From Dallia pectoralis (lineage: Eukaryota > Chordata > Actinopteri > Esociformes > Umbridae), in contig CM055755.1 of assembly GCA_029465975.1 (NCBI GenBank), positions 1,953,930-2,017,929 of the forward strand: DNA of 64,000 bases. Reading direction: 5' to 3'. The notes under the pieces are model-generated. The model was given only the letters and a program-made list of their open reading frames with translations, was not told the origin of the DNA and did no database searches. Below, piece by piece: positions 51,300-62,200 of this stretch. The position numbers were made by a program, and so were the translations under genes. How positions within the stretch are numbered: the stretch's first letter is position 1; every line of letters begins with the position of its first letter.

Positions 51300-54200
51300 C
51301 CTGTGCTGGAGTGTGTGGTGCAGAGGGGGCTGGTCTACAACAAGGTGAACCCCATCTTTCACCACTGGCGCGTGGAGGAGCGAAAGTTTGGCCTGACGTT
51401 CCAGAGTCCTGCCGACGCCATCTCCTTCGAGCGAGGTCTGCAGGCAGTCCTTGACAAGCTGGAGCGAGGCTCTGACTCCCCTTCTTCCTCCACGCCTGAA
51501 GAGGGCGACACTGAGGATGATGGCCAGGCAGTGAGTGGTTTACACCATATACGGACAGATCTAGGATCAGCTACCCAAATAGATCAATAATCAACAGACG
51601 TGTTTAGAATCTGCATAGCAAGTCACGGTAAACCTAATTTAAATCAGATCGTGGCGTTTTGGAATTCTTTTTTTAGGAAATATAACCAGATTGGAATTGA
51701 TTTTTTTCTGAAAGACAGGTTTGTACAGTGAACGTTTTTAGACTGGTTTTTACTGATAGAATTATGTAAGAAAGAGAGTTGTTTTTACTGTGAGTGTTTT
51801 GTAAGAAAGACAAACAACAAAAGTGATATCACCTTATATAGGACGTTTATATTAAGTGTTTATAGAGGACGTTTACATACAGCATTTATAGAGAGTGATT
51901 ATACATGTTTAAAATTAAAATCCAATAATTATCTTTAACCCCTTTTCTGTTTTTGCATTTTTAAATTTGAGTCATTTAGCAGATGTTCTTAACAGTAAAA
52001 CATAGGGTTACTTGTTCTTCTCAGTGTCTGAACAATTGATCCAACACCTTGATGGGTTTGTATCCCAGAACCAGTTAATGGTCAGATGCACCACTGTCCA
52101 AAATCATGTCAATACAACAATAAGGAAAATATTAATGGGATGATACATTATCCATTATATAAACAGGCCTGCTCCTTACTCTCTACTGGACAGGTTGTGG
52201 TACTACACATTGCCCTCTACTGGACAGGTTGTGGTATTGCACATTGCCCTCTACTGGACAGGTTGTGGTACTACACATTGCCCTCTACTGGACAGGTTGT
52301 GGTACTACACATTGCCCTCTACTGGACAGGTTGTGGTATTGCACATTGCCCTCTACTGGACAGGTTGTGGTACTACACATTGACCTCTACTGGACAGGTT
52401 GTGGTATTGCACATTGCCCTCTACTGGACAGGTTGTGGTACTACACATTGCCCTCTACTGGACAGGTTGTGGTATTGCACATTGCCCCCTACTGGACAGG
52501 TTGTGGTACTACACATTGCCCTCTACTGGACAGGTTGTGGTACTGCACATTGCTTTCTACAGGACAGGTTTTGGTACAGCACATCGTCCTCTTCTGGACA
52601 GGTTGTGGTACTGCACATCGCCCTCTACTGGACAGGTTGTGGTACTGCACATTGCCCTCTACTGGACAGGTTGCGGTACTGCACATTGCCCTCTACTGGA
52701 CAGGTTGTGGTACTAAACATTTTGGCGCTAAGAAATGAGGGGGTAATTGATCTGAGGGGAGGTCTGTTAGAGATTTCTGTGTTTTTGTTTCTTTTTGTGT
52801 TTATGTTATACCCCATGTATTTGATTTAGTTTTCTCATTGGAAATTAATGAATTAATTATTTCTTTGTTTATGCCCTTTTATGTCTTTTTCCACAGAAAT
52901 AAATATAAATAACAAATATAATCTGTTGATAATAAATAAATATAATCCATTGATCATAAAAACATTTAATGTGTTGATATAAAATAAATATTATATATTT
53001 CTAGTAAATAAATATACTCTGTTTATAATAAATATAGTGTGTTAAATAAATAAACACAATCCATTTAAAAAAATTAAATACAATCCTTTCTAAATAAATA
53101 AATACATGTATCTGTTTATATGATTGTGTTATTCTGGTATTGTGTCATGTTGTGAGAGAAGATCTATGTGAAAGGTCTATGGAGAGTCTGTGAAAGGTCT
53201 ATGGATGTGAACTCACTCCGTTTGTGGCATATCTGTCCTATGGCAGAAAAAACTATACATTTTCTAAAGATCTAAATGTAATTTCTATGACTTGTAGTGT
53301 GTGTCATTGAAGTGTGAGGACCTCTGACCTGTAACATGATGATGTCAGTCTCATACAGGAAGTGAGTCATCGTCTAACAGCAGGAAAGAGATGCTACCCA
53401 AGCCCATCACCATAGTAACCAGTGAGTCCTCCTCCACCTGTTTTGTACGCTCCGCCTCCGAGGAGTTTAGCTTCGGAGTGTCCCACGCCATCACCTCCAC
53501 CACACCTGCCCAGGTAAGGTGCACACACACACACGCACCCACTCACACACATTAGTGCTAGTGTGCAAGTTTTAACAACCTGTTTTATGATGTCTGTGAA
53601 TGCTATTCCAGGATGTATTCCATATTAAACATATTAATTATTGCCCTTACAGTGGACATTATTTTCAACTGATACAGCCATTTCCTGATTTGTTCTGTTT
53701 GACAACATGTTGTTGGCCTGTGTGTCACCTCATATTTTTACCCCAGTTAAGTAGGAATTTATGGCTTACATGTTCAGTTCCCCTAATCACTCAGGTGAAC
53801 ATAAATTTTTTTTCATGGGAATATAGTTAAGTTAGATTTTACTCATGCACATTTCTAGAGATAATCATAATTACACATGTTTACACATGTTTTGGAAAGT
53901 CTATTTTGTGTTTTTCTTTGCAAGAATTTTACTTTAATCAAATGTTTGATTGTCATGAATATTTTGACTGAAAGGCCATATTACATAAGTGTGTTATTCT
54001 GTCACTGTGAATGTCTCAGGATATATTATATCACAGTATTTTCACATTCTGCCTCCCTCTCACCTCCCCCTCACCTCCCCCTCTCCTCCCCCCTCACCAC
54101 CCCCTCTCCTCCCCCTCACCACCCCTCTCACCTCCCCTCTCACCTCCCCCCCTCACCTCCCCTCTCACCTCCCCCTCTCCTCCCCTCTCTCCTCCCCCTC

Positions 54201-55282
54201 TCACCTCCCTCTCACCTCCCTCTCACCTCCCTCTCACCTCCCTCTCACCTCCCCAGATTCACACCAGGCCCCTGCAGCATCAACTCTCCCAGGTCACAGC
54301 AGTACTGAACCCACCATCCCCACCTCCGCCTCCTCCTGCTCCTCCCACCCCTCCAACGGGGCCCCCCGCCTCCTCCCCCCTCTCCCCCACCATCTCCCTA
54401 CTGGAGGAGGGGGACCTGCGCAGCTTGGACCCCTGTAAGGACCTGTGGGGTTCCCGCGGATACGAGGATTACCGTCGTGCCGGCGCCGCCCGGACCATGG
54501 TGGGGGGTCTAACCGGGGGGGTGGTGGTTGGCAGTGGGGGGGGCGTGCAGGATAAGTCCACAGAGCTGTGTGTGGTGCGCTTCGAGAAGGAGCTGGCAGG
54601 GGTCGGCACGACCGGGTGCGAGGTGGCCGTCAGCCTGGACAGTAAAGGCACCCAGCGCCTCTCCTCCTCTTCCTCGCCCACCTGCATGGCGTCCATGCCC
54701 AACGCCGTGTCCGGTGGGTCGTCGGCCGCCGGCTCGCCCCAAGAGACCGGGAAGGTAAGCCCCTCCTCCTGCTGCATCCACACCTCCCTGGCCACGCCCC
54801 GCTCACGGACTCGCAAGCGAGGGGGCGGGGGAGGGGCGGCGGCGGCGGGGGGCGGGGATTCCGGCGACCCGGCCATCTCTCCGGACGAGGACAGCCCGTG
54901 CCCGGCGGGGTCGTCTTCGTGCTCGTCCAGGTGCGTCTACTGCCGCTCCGTGTTCAGCCAATCAGAGAACGGGCGTGGCCGCTGCAGGGATGCCCCTGAC
55001 CCCGCCCTGCACTGCCTGCGCCAGTGGACCTGCGTGTGGTGCGCCGAGAGCCTCCTCTACCACTGTATGTCGGACTCAGAGGGCGAGTTCTGGGAGCCGT
55101 GCTCGTGCGAGGACTCCCTGGGGGAGGGTCACCCCCACCCCCTCTGCTGCGCCCGGTGGCTGGCTCTCCTCGCCCTCTCCCTGGTCGTACCCTGCATGTG
55201 CTGCTTCCTGCCCCTGCGTGCCTGCCTGCGCTGTGGAGAGAGATGTGGCTGCTGTGGTGGGAAGCACAAGGCCGTGCGGTGA
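45174..55282 (+). CDS. SPRED3: SPRED3, Sprouty-related EVH1 domain-containing protein 3, complete
   Basis: Membrane-associated inhibitor of Ras-Raf-ERK signalling. Exons: 45174-45184, 48254-48419, 51300-51530, 53349-53513, 54257-55282. Phases join to 532 residues. The EVH1 domain (about 4-115) contains VRVRAVVMTRDDSSGGWVPL, YNKVNPIFHHW and FGLTFQSPADA. A short KIT-binding-like motif, SRGYEDYRRAG, lies near 257-267. The cysteine-rich SPR domain (about 416-532) contains RCVYCRSVF, APDP, CVWCAESLLYHCMSDSEGEF, VPCMCCFLPLRAC and CGCCGGKHK. The exon 4 acceptor was set at GATGTCAG (53348); the nearer TACAG at 53358 would shift the frame. Assignment to SPRED3 rather than SPRED1/2 follows the GGN neighbourhood, SESSSNSR after exon 3 and the GYEDYRR context. 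At 532 residues it is longer than the roughly 410 I recall for human, through Pro- and Gly/Ala-rich inserts in exon 5. Confidence 0.94.
46315..46575 (+). repeat. 31-bp minisatellite in SPRED3 intron 1
   Basis: About eight copies of a unit containing ATGCACCTCCCATTCAGTCT and GGTATCCATGC (period 31 from 46321 to 46352), some with an extra CATTCC. The rest of the intron from 45185 to 46310 holds TATACCTCATA words (45285-45360) and GC-rich unique sequence. 46580-47210 shows nothing recognisable. Confidence 0.9.
47215..47375 (-). mobile_element. tRNA-derived SINE relic in SPRED3 intron 1
   Basis: GCTCAAGGACACAACAACAG and CAGGGATTTGATCCAACAAC with CCTTTCAGTTAC match, in degenerate form, the common fish SINE pattern in which GATTCGAACC is the reverse complement of a tRNA B box. 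The element therefore reads on the minus strand. The family is not assigned. Confidence 0.45.
47925..48253 (+). repeat. Tandem array iterating the SPRED3 exon 2 splice acceptor
   Basis: Variable-length units of (GT)n, then GCCTAACGTCCTGTCATCTC, then TCCTCAG and TGTG. Complete acceptor-like TCTC-YTCAG sites end at 47934, 47981, 48025, 48101, 48151 and 48197. The real acceptor ends at 48253, where the exon itself begins TGTGCGTGTG. The array thus includes the pyrimidine tract, the AG and the first exon bases. Confidence 0.88.
48512..50040 (+). repeat. 29-bp minisatellite in SPRED3 intron 2
   Basis: About 52 copies of a unit containing TCTACATGGAGACAGTTATT plus CATATAGAC (starts 48515, 48544 and onward). 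Common variants are TTTATATAG, GAATCTAC and GATTCTAAATGG. Degenerate copies continue to about 50175. Confidence 0.95.
50185..51235. mobile_element. DNA-transposon-like element with long inverted ends in SPRED3 intron 2
   Basis: AAAAGTTGGGACAGTC (50328-50343) and GGCCGTCCCAACTTTT (51117-51132) are inverted copies with one or two mismatches. Flanking sequence on both sides (AATACACTCATTTTAAAT at the left, ATCAATTTCAATTTCATC at the right) also looks inverted. The interior, about 790 bases, has stop codons in all frames I followed. The right edge (GGGTGTGTAGACTTTTTATA, then TCCACTGTATAT) resembles a Tc1-like terminus. It is a decayed element, and the family is not assigned. Confidence 0.55.
52180..52730 (+). 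repeat. 34-bp minisatellite in SPRED3 intron 3
   Basis: About 16 copies of CTCTACTGGACAGGTTGTGG plus TACTACACATTGCC, alternating ACTACACATT and ATTGCACATT forms. Flanked by AT-rich unique sequence (52740-53140) with TAAATA-rich words. Confidence 0.95.
54037..54254 (+). repeat. CCTCCCCTCTCAC-type pyrimidine array forming the SPRED3 exon 5 acceptor tract
   Basis: About 200 bases of CTCACCTCCCCCTCTCCTCC words end directly in CCCCAG at 54256. No AG occurs between 54037 and 54254. Confidence 0.85.
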
Positions 55283-58200
55283 GACCGGGCCGGGGGGGGC
55301 GGGGGGGTTGAGACCGGGAAGGGGGGGAAGAGGTGAGGGAGGTGATGGTGAGCCAGGGGAGGAAGGTGAGAGGCAGCCACACCCTGGAGATGCTTGGCAG
55401 CAGCGAGACAGTACTGAGGCCGTTTGTATGGTTGGTGTGGGGGGTTCTCTCGGAGGGTTCCCCATAACCCCCCCCTCCCCCCCCGGCACTCCCTTGCTCC
55501 CAGCACCTCGGACAGAATTCTGCTCCTTCCCATGTCATGTCAACCCGGACGTGTCGTCCTCCCCTACTCCTGGATGTACTCACTGGCCCGGCACGTGCAC
55601 AGAGCACCGGACATGGAACGCCCCCAGGCTGGGAGAGTCACTGGGAGTTACCATAGTTACTAAGGACTTGGCTGCTGATTGGTCTGTCTGGGGTTAGAGG
55701 TCACAGGTCAAAGACTTGAAGGGAGAGAAGAGGAAGAAAACGATGTACACTGTTTCAAATGTCCCTTTGTTTTTTGTTTTTGTTTTTGTTTAGGGGTGGA
55801 AAACGAAAAAAACAAAGGATGTTTCTATATTTGATTGTTTTTATTTCGATTGGTAAATTTTATTAAACTTGTCAACAGGACCGGCAGACAGTTAGAGACA
55901 GATAGACAGACAGGAGTTTTGTTTTTGCAATGACCTATGGATATATTCAACAAACACACCCACTAACCCCTTGTCAATCAACTTCGTAGTGTCCCGAAGA
56001 GAGACTTGAGAAGGAAGAGATGTGTCAGTGTCTGTAGGGTTGGTCCAAAGAGAGACAAGAGGAGGAAGAGATGTGTCAGTAGGGTTGGTCCAAAGAGAGA
56101 CAAGAGGAGGAAGAGATGTGTCTGTAGGGTTGGTCCAAAGAGAGACAAGAGGAGGAAGAGATGTGTCTGTAGGGTTGGCCCAAAGAGAGACAAGAGGAGG
56201 AAGAGATGTGTCTGTAGGGTTGGCCCAAAGAGAGACAAAAGGAGGAAGAGATGTGTCAGTAGGGTTGGTCCAAAGAGACTACAGACAGGTGTGTGTGGTT
56301 GTGAATCCTACAGACAGGTGTGTGGTAGTTAACTCTACACACAGGTGTGTGTGTGTGTGTGGTAGTTAACCCTACAGACAGGTGTGTGGTAGTTAACTCT
56401 ACACACAGGTGTGTGTGTGTGTGTGGTAGTTAACTCTACAGGAAGGTGTGAGGTAGGTAACTATACACACAGGTGTGTGTGGTTGTGAATCCTACAGACA
56501 GGTGTGTGGTAGGTAACTCTACAGACAGGTGTGTGGTAGTTAACTCTACAGACAGGTGTGTGGTTGTGAATCCTACAGACAGGTGCGTGGTAGGTAACTC
56601 TACAGACAGGTGTGTGGTAGTTAACTCTACAGACAGGCGTGTGGTAGGTAACTCTGGCTGACCCTCCAGACACTAGACACAGGTGAGTTAGTTAACACAT
56701 TAAGTTGACATGAACAGTCATTTTGTGTTGGCATATCTTGGATATCCTGAACTAAAGAACTGTGTAACTTTGCCAGATGTTATGTTATCACCACACAAGA
56801 ACATGTAATGGCAGAGGCAGATGCAGTTTGAAAGTGCTGAGTCTCAAAGCTGCTGTGATAGTCCAAGAAGAAATGTGCCCTGACAGACGATTAGAGAGGA
56901 ACCGACCTTCTACTAAAACACCCTGATTCTGTGGAAACAGTCCTACAGTGTGCAATTAAGGACATCTATCAGCGTAACACAAGTACCTACAGTACGGGAA
57001 GGGGACATATATCAGTGTAACACCAGTACCTACAGTGGGGGAGGGGTCATATATCAGTGTAACACCAGTACCTACAGTATGGGAGGGGACATATATCAGT
57101 GTAACACCAGTACCTATAGTATGGGAGGGGACAAATATCAGTGTAACACTAGTACCTACGGTATGTGAGGGGACAGTTATCAGTGTAACACGAGTACCTA
57201 TTGAATTGGAAGGGACGTAAATCAGTGTAACACCAGTACATACAGTGGGGGAGGGGACATATATCAGTGTAACACCAATACCTACAGTGGGGGAGGGGAC
57301 ATATATCAGTGTAACACCAGTACCTACAGTATGTGAGGGGACAGATATAAGTGTAACACCAGTACCTATAGTATGTGAGGGGACAGATATAAGTGTAACA
57401 CCAGTACCTACAATATGTCAGGGGACAGATATAAGTGTAACACCAGTACCTACAGTATGTGAGGGGACAGATATAAGTGTAACACCAGTACCTACAATAT
57501 GTCAGGGGACATATATAAGTGTAACACCAGTACCTACAGTATGTGAGGGGACAGATATAAGTGTAACACATGTCGGTACTAAATCCAATTAGGGGTTCCT
57601 TTATGGTGGAGAGGACTACTATTGTACTGCACTATTTATTTCTGGGTTTACTTCAGTGATTACCAGTGTGACCCTGGTGTGACCTGGAACACGGGATATA
57701 GCCAAGTACAGCTCCAACACCACCACAAGGTCTTTGACCCCGTTCATATGCGGTGCTAACATGTGTTTGTTTCCGGTTCCGTCCACATTCTGACCGTGTG
57801 CTCGTGTTCAGATACACGTAGACGATTTAAAGATGCACTGTGACTGTGTGATCAGATTTGACAAGTGTAAACGGACAGGACCAGTACAACATCAGGACCA
57901 AAGGTCCACTGTCGTTCTCTACAATCAGCGAGACGCACGGGGTCGCCATCTGACGTCGGGGAACAAGACATCAGACCCAAGTTTCATGTTGGACCGACCG
58001 GTTCATTTGGCCCCTCTGATCCAGAACCACATGCTGGGACAGTACTAAGCAAGCCGGCCCAGCTTCATGGTACTGTATCAACCCAATTCCCGCTGTTACA
58101 TCCTAATAAATGTGCCTTTTCATTTGATTTCCAAGTAACTCTGTAATTAAGTACTGTTCTACTTTGACTTTAATTTCATTCGTTGGTCAACTAATTTAAT

Positions 58201-58480
58201 TCCGATAATGTGCATATTTTAATATGTATGTATTTATTAATTTTTCAAAGTAATTACTTAAAAAAATATTACCTGTTTATTTATTTATTTAATGAGATAT
58301 TTATTCTGATTCTTTATTTATTTTTGGAGACAGGTTTTTACCTTCCGTGCCGTCTTACTTCTGACTTTGTGCCAATGTGCTGCTTTGAGGTGTAATCGTA
58401 ACATATCGTGGGTTTGAATCTTTATTAAACCCTCACTCTATATTTTACCCACATGTCTCCTCTCTCAATGACGTCATTCA
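55283..58480 (+). other. SPRED3 3'UTR and intergenic region with three minisatellites
   Basis: Unique sequence with ATTAAA (55862-55867) is followed by three arrays: 45 bp (55990-56275, GTTGGTCCAAAGAGAGACAA type, six copies), 27 bp (56281-56655, CTACAGACAGGTGTGTGGTA type) and 42 bp (56950-57575, ATATCAGTGTAACACCAGTA type, about 15 copies). 57600-58110 is unique and ends in AATAAA (58105-58110), a second polyadenylation candidate for SPRED3. No further gene is seen. Confidence 0.55.
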
Positions 58481-58497
58481 GAACAGATTTACACACT

Positions 58498-58503
58498 TTT
58501 ATT
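58498..58503 (-). terminator. DHX34 polyadenylation signal AATAAA
   Basis: TTTATT on + is AATAAA on the minus strand, about 730 bases beyond the DHX34 stop. Between them lie 250 bases of unique sequence and the 49-bp array. It is the only canonical minus-strand hexamer I noted close to the gene end. Confidence 0.55.
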
Positions 58504-58751
58504 CGTTCAGACTGGGACACATTCAGCAAATAGACCTACCAGCTACAGCCAGTCAGGAGGGGAGTCCAGGTCAACTCCCAAGAGGTCAAGGTCTTCCCCA
58601 CAGGAATAATGTCTGCTACAAAACACAAAACCAGCATTTTTCTTTTTTAAACGAGGCGTGGCTATAACAGTTTACTTTTCCCCCTTATTCTCCAATAGAA
58701 CAGGAGGCTGGTTCTGCCCTCCGCTGTTTTGTTCAGGCATCATTAGGTATC

Positions 58752-59280
58752 AATGCACGTGGTGTCTCCTGTGTTTGAGGATCTCTGTCTCAACGTCCAG
58801 AATGCACGTGGTGTCTCCTGTGTTTGAGGATCTCTGTCTCAACGTCCAGAATGCACGTGGTGTCTCCTGTGTTTGAGGATCTCTGTCTCAACGTCCAGAA
58901 TGCACGTGGTGTCTCCTGTGTTTGAGGATCTCTGTCTCAACATCCAGAATGCACGTGGTGTCTCCTGTGTTTGAGGATCTCTGTCTCAACGTCCAGAATG
59001 CACGTGGTGTCTCCTGTGTTTGAGGATCTCTGTCTCAACGTCCAGAATGCACGTGGTGTCTCCTGTGTTTGAGGATCTCTGTCTCAACGTCCAGAATGCA
59101 CGTGGTGTCTCTCAGTGTTAAAGGATCTGTCTCAACGTCCAGAATGCACGTGGTGTCTCATGGTGTATGAGGATCTCCGTTTCAATATCCAGAAAGCACA
59201 TGGTGTCTCTTGGAGTTGGAGGATCTCTGTCTCAACGTCCAGAATGCATGTGCTGTCTCTTGTGTTTGAGGATCTCTGTT
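58752..59280 (-). repeat. 49-bp array duplicating the last codons and stop of DHX34
   Basis: About ten tandem copies. On the minus strand the unit starts ACAGAGATCCTCAAACACAG and continues GAGACACCACGTGCATTCTG and GACGTTGAG. The gene-proximal copy (59231-59279) is coding: TEILKHKRQHMHSGR then TGA. The next copies repeat the same codons downstream of the stop, so they are 3'UTR. Central copies (58752-59100) are nearly identical; copies nearest the gene are more diverged or shortened. Confidence 0.93.
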
Positions 59281-62200
59281 GAGGTGAGCTTCAGGTCCTG
59301 GTCACATACATCACAGTGGTAGACCCTGGACAGCCCGGACACAGAGTTGGAGGAAGATGAGGCAGCCTTCACACCGTCACCCTCTGAAACAAACCAGTTC
59401 TTGTCAGTTCGCTACTCTCATAGATAACATACAGTTGGCCACACATTTCTATTGGTTCGTCTGTCCAGTGTGCTGCCAAGTCTGCCTCACCTGTTTCCTG
59501 GTTGTCCTGCTGTTCCCCCGGCGGCCTGCAGATGGCCTCGTGGCTCATCCTCTCCAGCGGGGTGACGGGACTGTACAGGTCACAATGAGGACAGCTCCAG
59601 AACGTTCTCAGACACTCACTGTACAGGTCTTTAGAGTCCTGCATGTAGAGCACAAAAACAGTGGAGAGTTTCTTTCAGTTGTCAGGAGGAGACACTATAT
59701 AAAGTCAATATAAAGTTGCCTGCGCAATATTCAACGTGGTTCATTAGAATGGAAGCAAAACTGTTTCACAGGTGAGTCAATTATACCTGGACACCACCAT
59801 TAAGTTACAGCTCCATCTATTGATCTTTATGAAGCTGAAAACAATAAGTACAGACATCACCGATATAACCATTTGACCTTAAGAACAATAGGATCTGACT
59901 CCATCTATCTATCTTCATGGAGTTGAGAACATTTAAGTTCTTACTCGATCTATCCATCTTCATGTACCTGGATACAACAGTACAGTTCTATCTATCTTCA
60001 TGGTGTGGGGTGTATTTCTGTCTCTACTCACAGTGAGGCAGTTATAGGTGAAGTAGTTGGAAACTCGGAGGCCTCCCTTGATGGTGTCCGGCTGAACCTC
60101 CATCCCGGGGAAAAGGGGGTTTGCGGCAGGTCCCTCTGAGAGCTCCGTCTGGGGCTGTGGACCGACGTAAAGGTTCTGGACCTGCAGGCCGGTCAGACGA
60201 CGCAGACTATAGCTCACCTGGAGGGGAAACATGTTTATAGCAGGTAAATAAATAAGAGTGACCTTACTAAAACAAAACAGAATTAATCCCTGACAATATC
60301 TTACATGGTGGTTAAAACCTGGTCAATATCTAACATGGTGGTTAAAACCTGGTCAATATCTAACATGGTGGTGGTTCTAAACCTGGTCAATATCTAACAT
60401 GGTGGTGGTTCTAAACCTGGTCAGTTCACAAAAACAGAGCTAGACGGAATCCCAAATGGACCCCTATTTACTAGTTTGGAACAATTTAGGACACACGGTC
60501 GTTGTTAAGGTTCATACCTCTGTGTAGAGCAGAAAGCGGACCAGACCTTCACTAAGTTTGTCCAGATCTTTACGGGACACCCCGGGCACACACAGGCCCT
60601 CACCCTCCCCCCCTCCCAATCCAGCCTTGGCCCTGCTTCCGGGGCCGGCCCCGAGGGTGCCCTGTCCCAGCTGGGCCTGGAGGAGGTTCTCCCAGCTGGC
60701 TCGGAGGGTGAGGGAGGTGGACAGCACCCTCAGGGCCCCTTCTCCTGTCAGCCCTATCTCCAACCATCCGTCCACCACCAGCCTGGTGCAGTCAGCGTTA
60801 CTGTCCAGGGAGTTTGCTACCAGAAGCAGGGCCTGAAAGAAACACCACACGTAAGAGGGTTGGGCCTGGTACAAAAAGACTGCTGGTTTGTAGAGCTAAG
60901 ACTCTTTCAGTAACCTAGTACTGACCTGTAGGGTTAATACTGTCAGTTACCTAGTACTGACCTGTAGGGTTAATACTGTCAGTTACCAAGTACTGACCTG
61001 TAGGGCTGGAACTCTAACACAGTTGGAAATGTAGGGTTTGTTGGTCTCTAGCAGAGTAACAAAGGCTAGTAGTTGGTGTCTACTGCTTTCTCCTTTTTCA
61101 GGTCCTGCAGACAGGGGAGGCATATAGGTCAATTGACAACCAGGTAGAAAACAAGCAAACAGTGAGATATTAAGCAGAATGGCCTAGTGAAACCTGCTTT
61201 TGACAAGTCAAATGTTTAGCTCTGCCGAACCTGTTAAAACTGGAAATATGCACGCTACCGGTCAAAGGTTTGGAGTCACATAGAAAGAAAAAAAGCACAT
61301 CCTGTCCATTAAAATGACATCAAATTGATCAGAAATACAGTGTAGATAATGATGTAAATGGAATATCTACATGAGGTACAGAGGTCCATTATCAGCAACC
61401 ATCACTCCTGTATTCCAACGGCACGTTGTGTTTGTTAAGTTTATCAATTTAAAAGGCTAATTGATCGATACAAAACCCTTTTGCCTTTATGCCAGCACAG
61501 CTGAAACTGTTGTGCTGACTAAAGAAGCAATAAAACTGCCCTTACTGGGGTCAGGACCCTGTCTGTTCCCCTGTTCAGGGTTAGGGCCTGATGTCAGGTC
61601 AGGGGTCAGGACCCTGTCTGTTCCCCTGTTCAGGGTTAGGGCCTGATGTCAGGTCAGGGGTCAGGACCCCGTCTGTTCCCCTGTTCAGGGTTAGGGGCTA
61701 AGGTCAGGTCAGGGGTCAGGACCCTGTCTGTTCCCCTGTTCAGGGTTAGGGCCTCAGGTTAGGGGTCAGGACCCTGTCTGTTCCCCTGTTCAGGGTTAGG
61801 GGCTCAGGTCAGGGGTCGGAACCTACCCTCTCTGTTCCCCTCCTCAGGGACGTGCAGCACCTCTGGGTCGCTGGCAAAAACACTGGTGGGATGGATCACG
61901 ACCCCCTGCTTGTTTCTCGTGTGGAAAACCTAGAGGAGATGGGGTCATGGGGTAAAGGTCATCAACATCATCACACACACACCGTGACACACACCCTGAC
62001 ACACACCCTGACACACACCCTGACACACACCCTGACACACACCGTGACACACACCCAGACACACACCCCCTGACACACACCCCCTGACACACACCCCCTG
62101 ACACACACCCCCTGACACACACCCCCTGACACACACCCTCTGACACACACCCTCTGACACACACCACACCCTCTGACACACACCCTCTGACACACACCCT

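Noticed and set aside
53359..53513. SPRED3 exon 4 starting after TACAG at 53358
   Set aside because: Would leave a phase mismatch with exon 3. The acceptor ten bases upstream (GTCAG, 53348) restores the frame and the conserved SH-x-x-SESSS segment.
54756..55282. Possible intron in SPRED3 exon 5 from the donor-like AAG-GTAAGC at 54754
   Set aside because: The frame stays open to the SPR domain and no convincing in-phase acceptor was seen. Kept as one exon, with minor doubt.
58469..58476. Perfect CRE palindrome TGACGTCA
   Set aside because: Lies between the 3' ends of two convergent genes with no promoter nearby. A single octamer is expected by chance at this scale.
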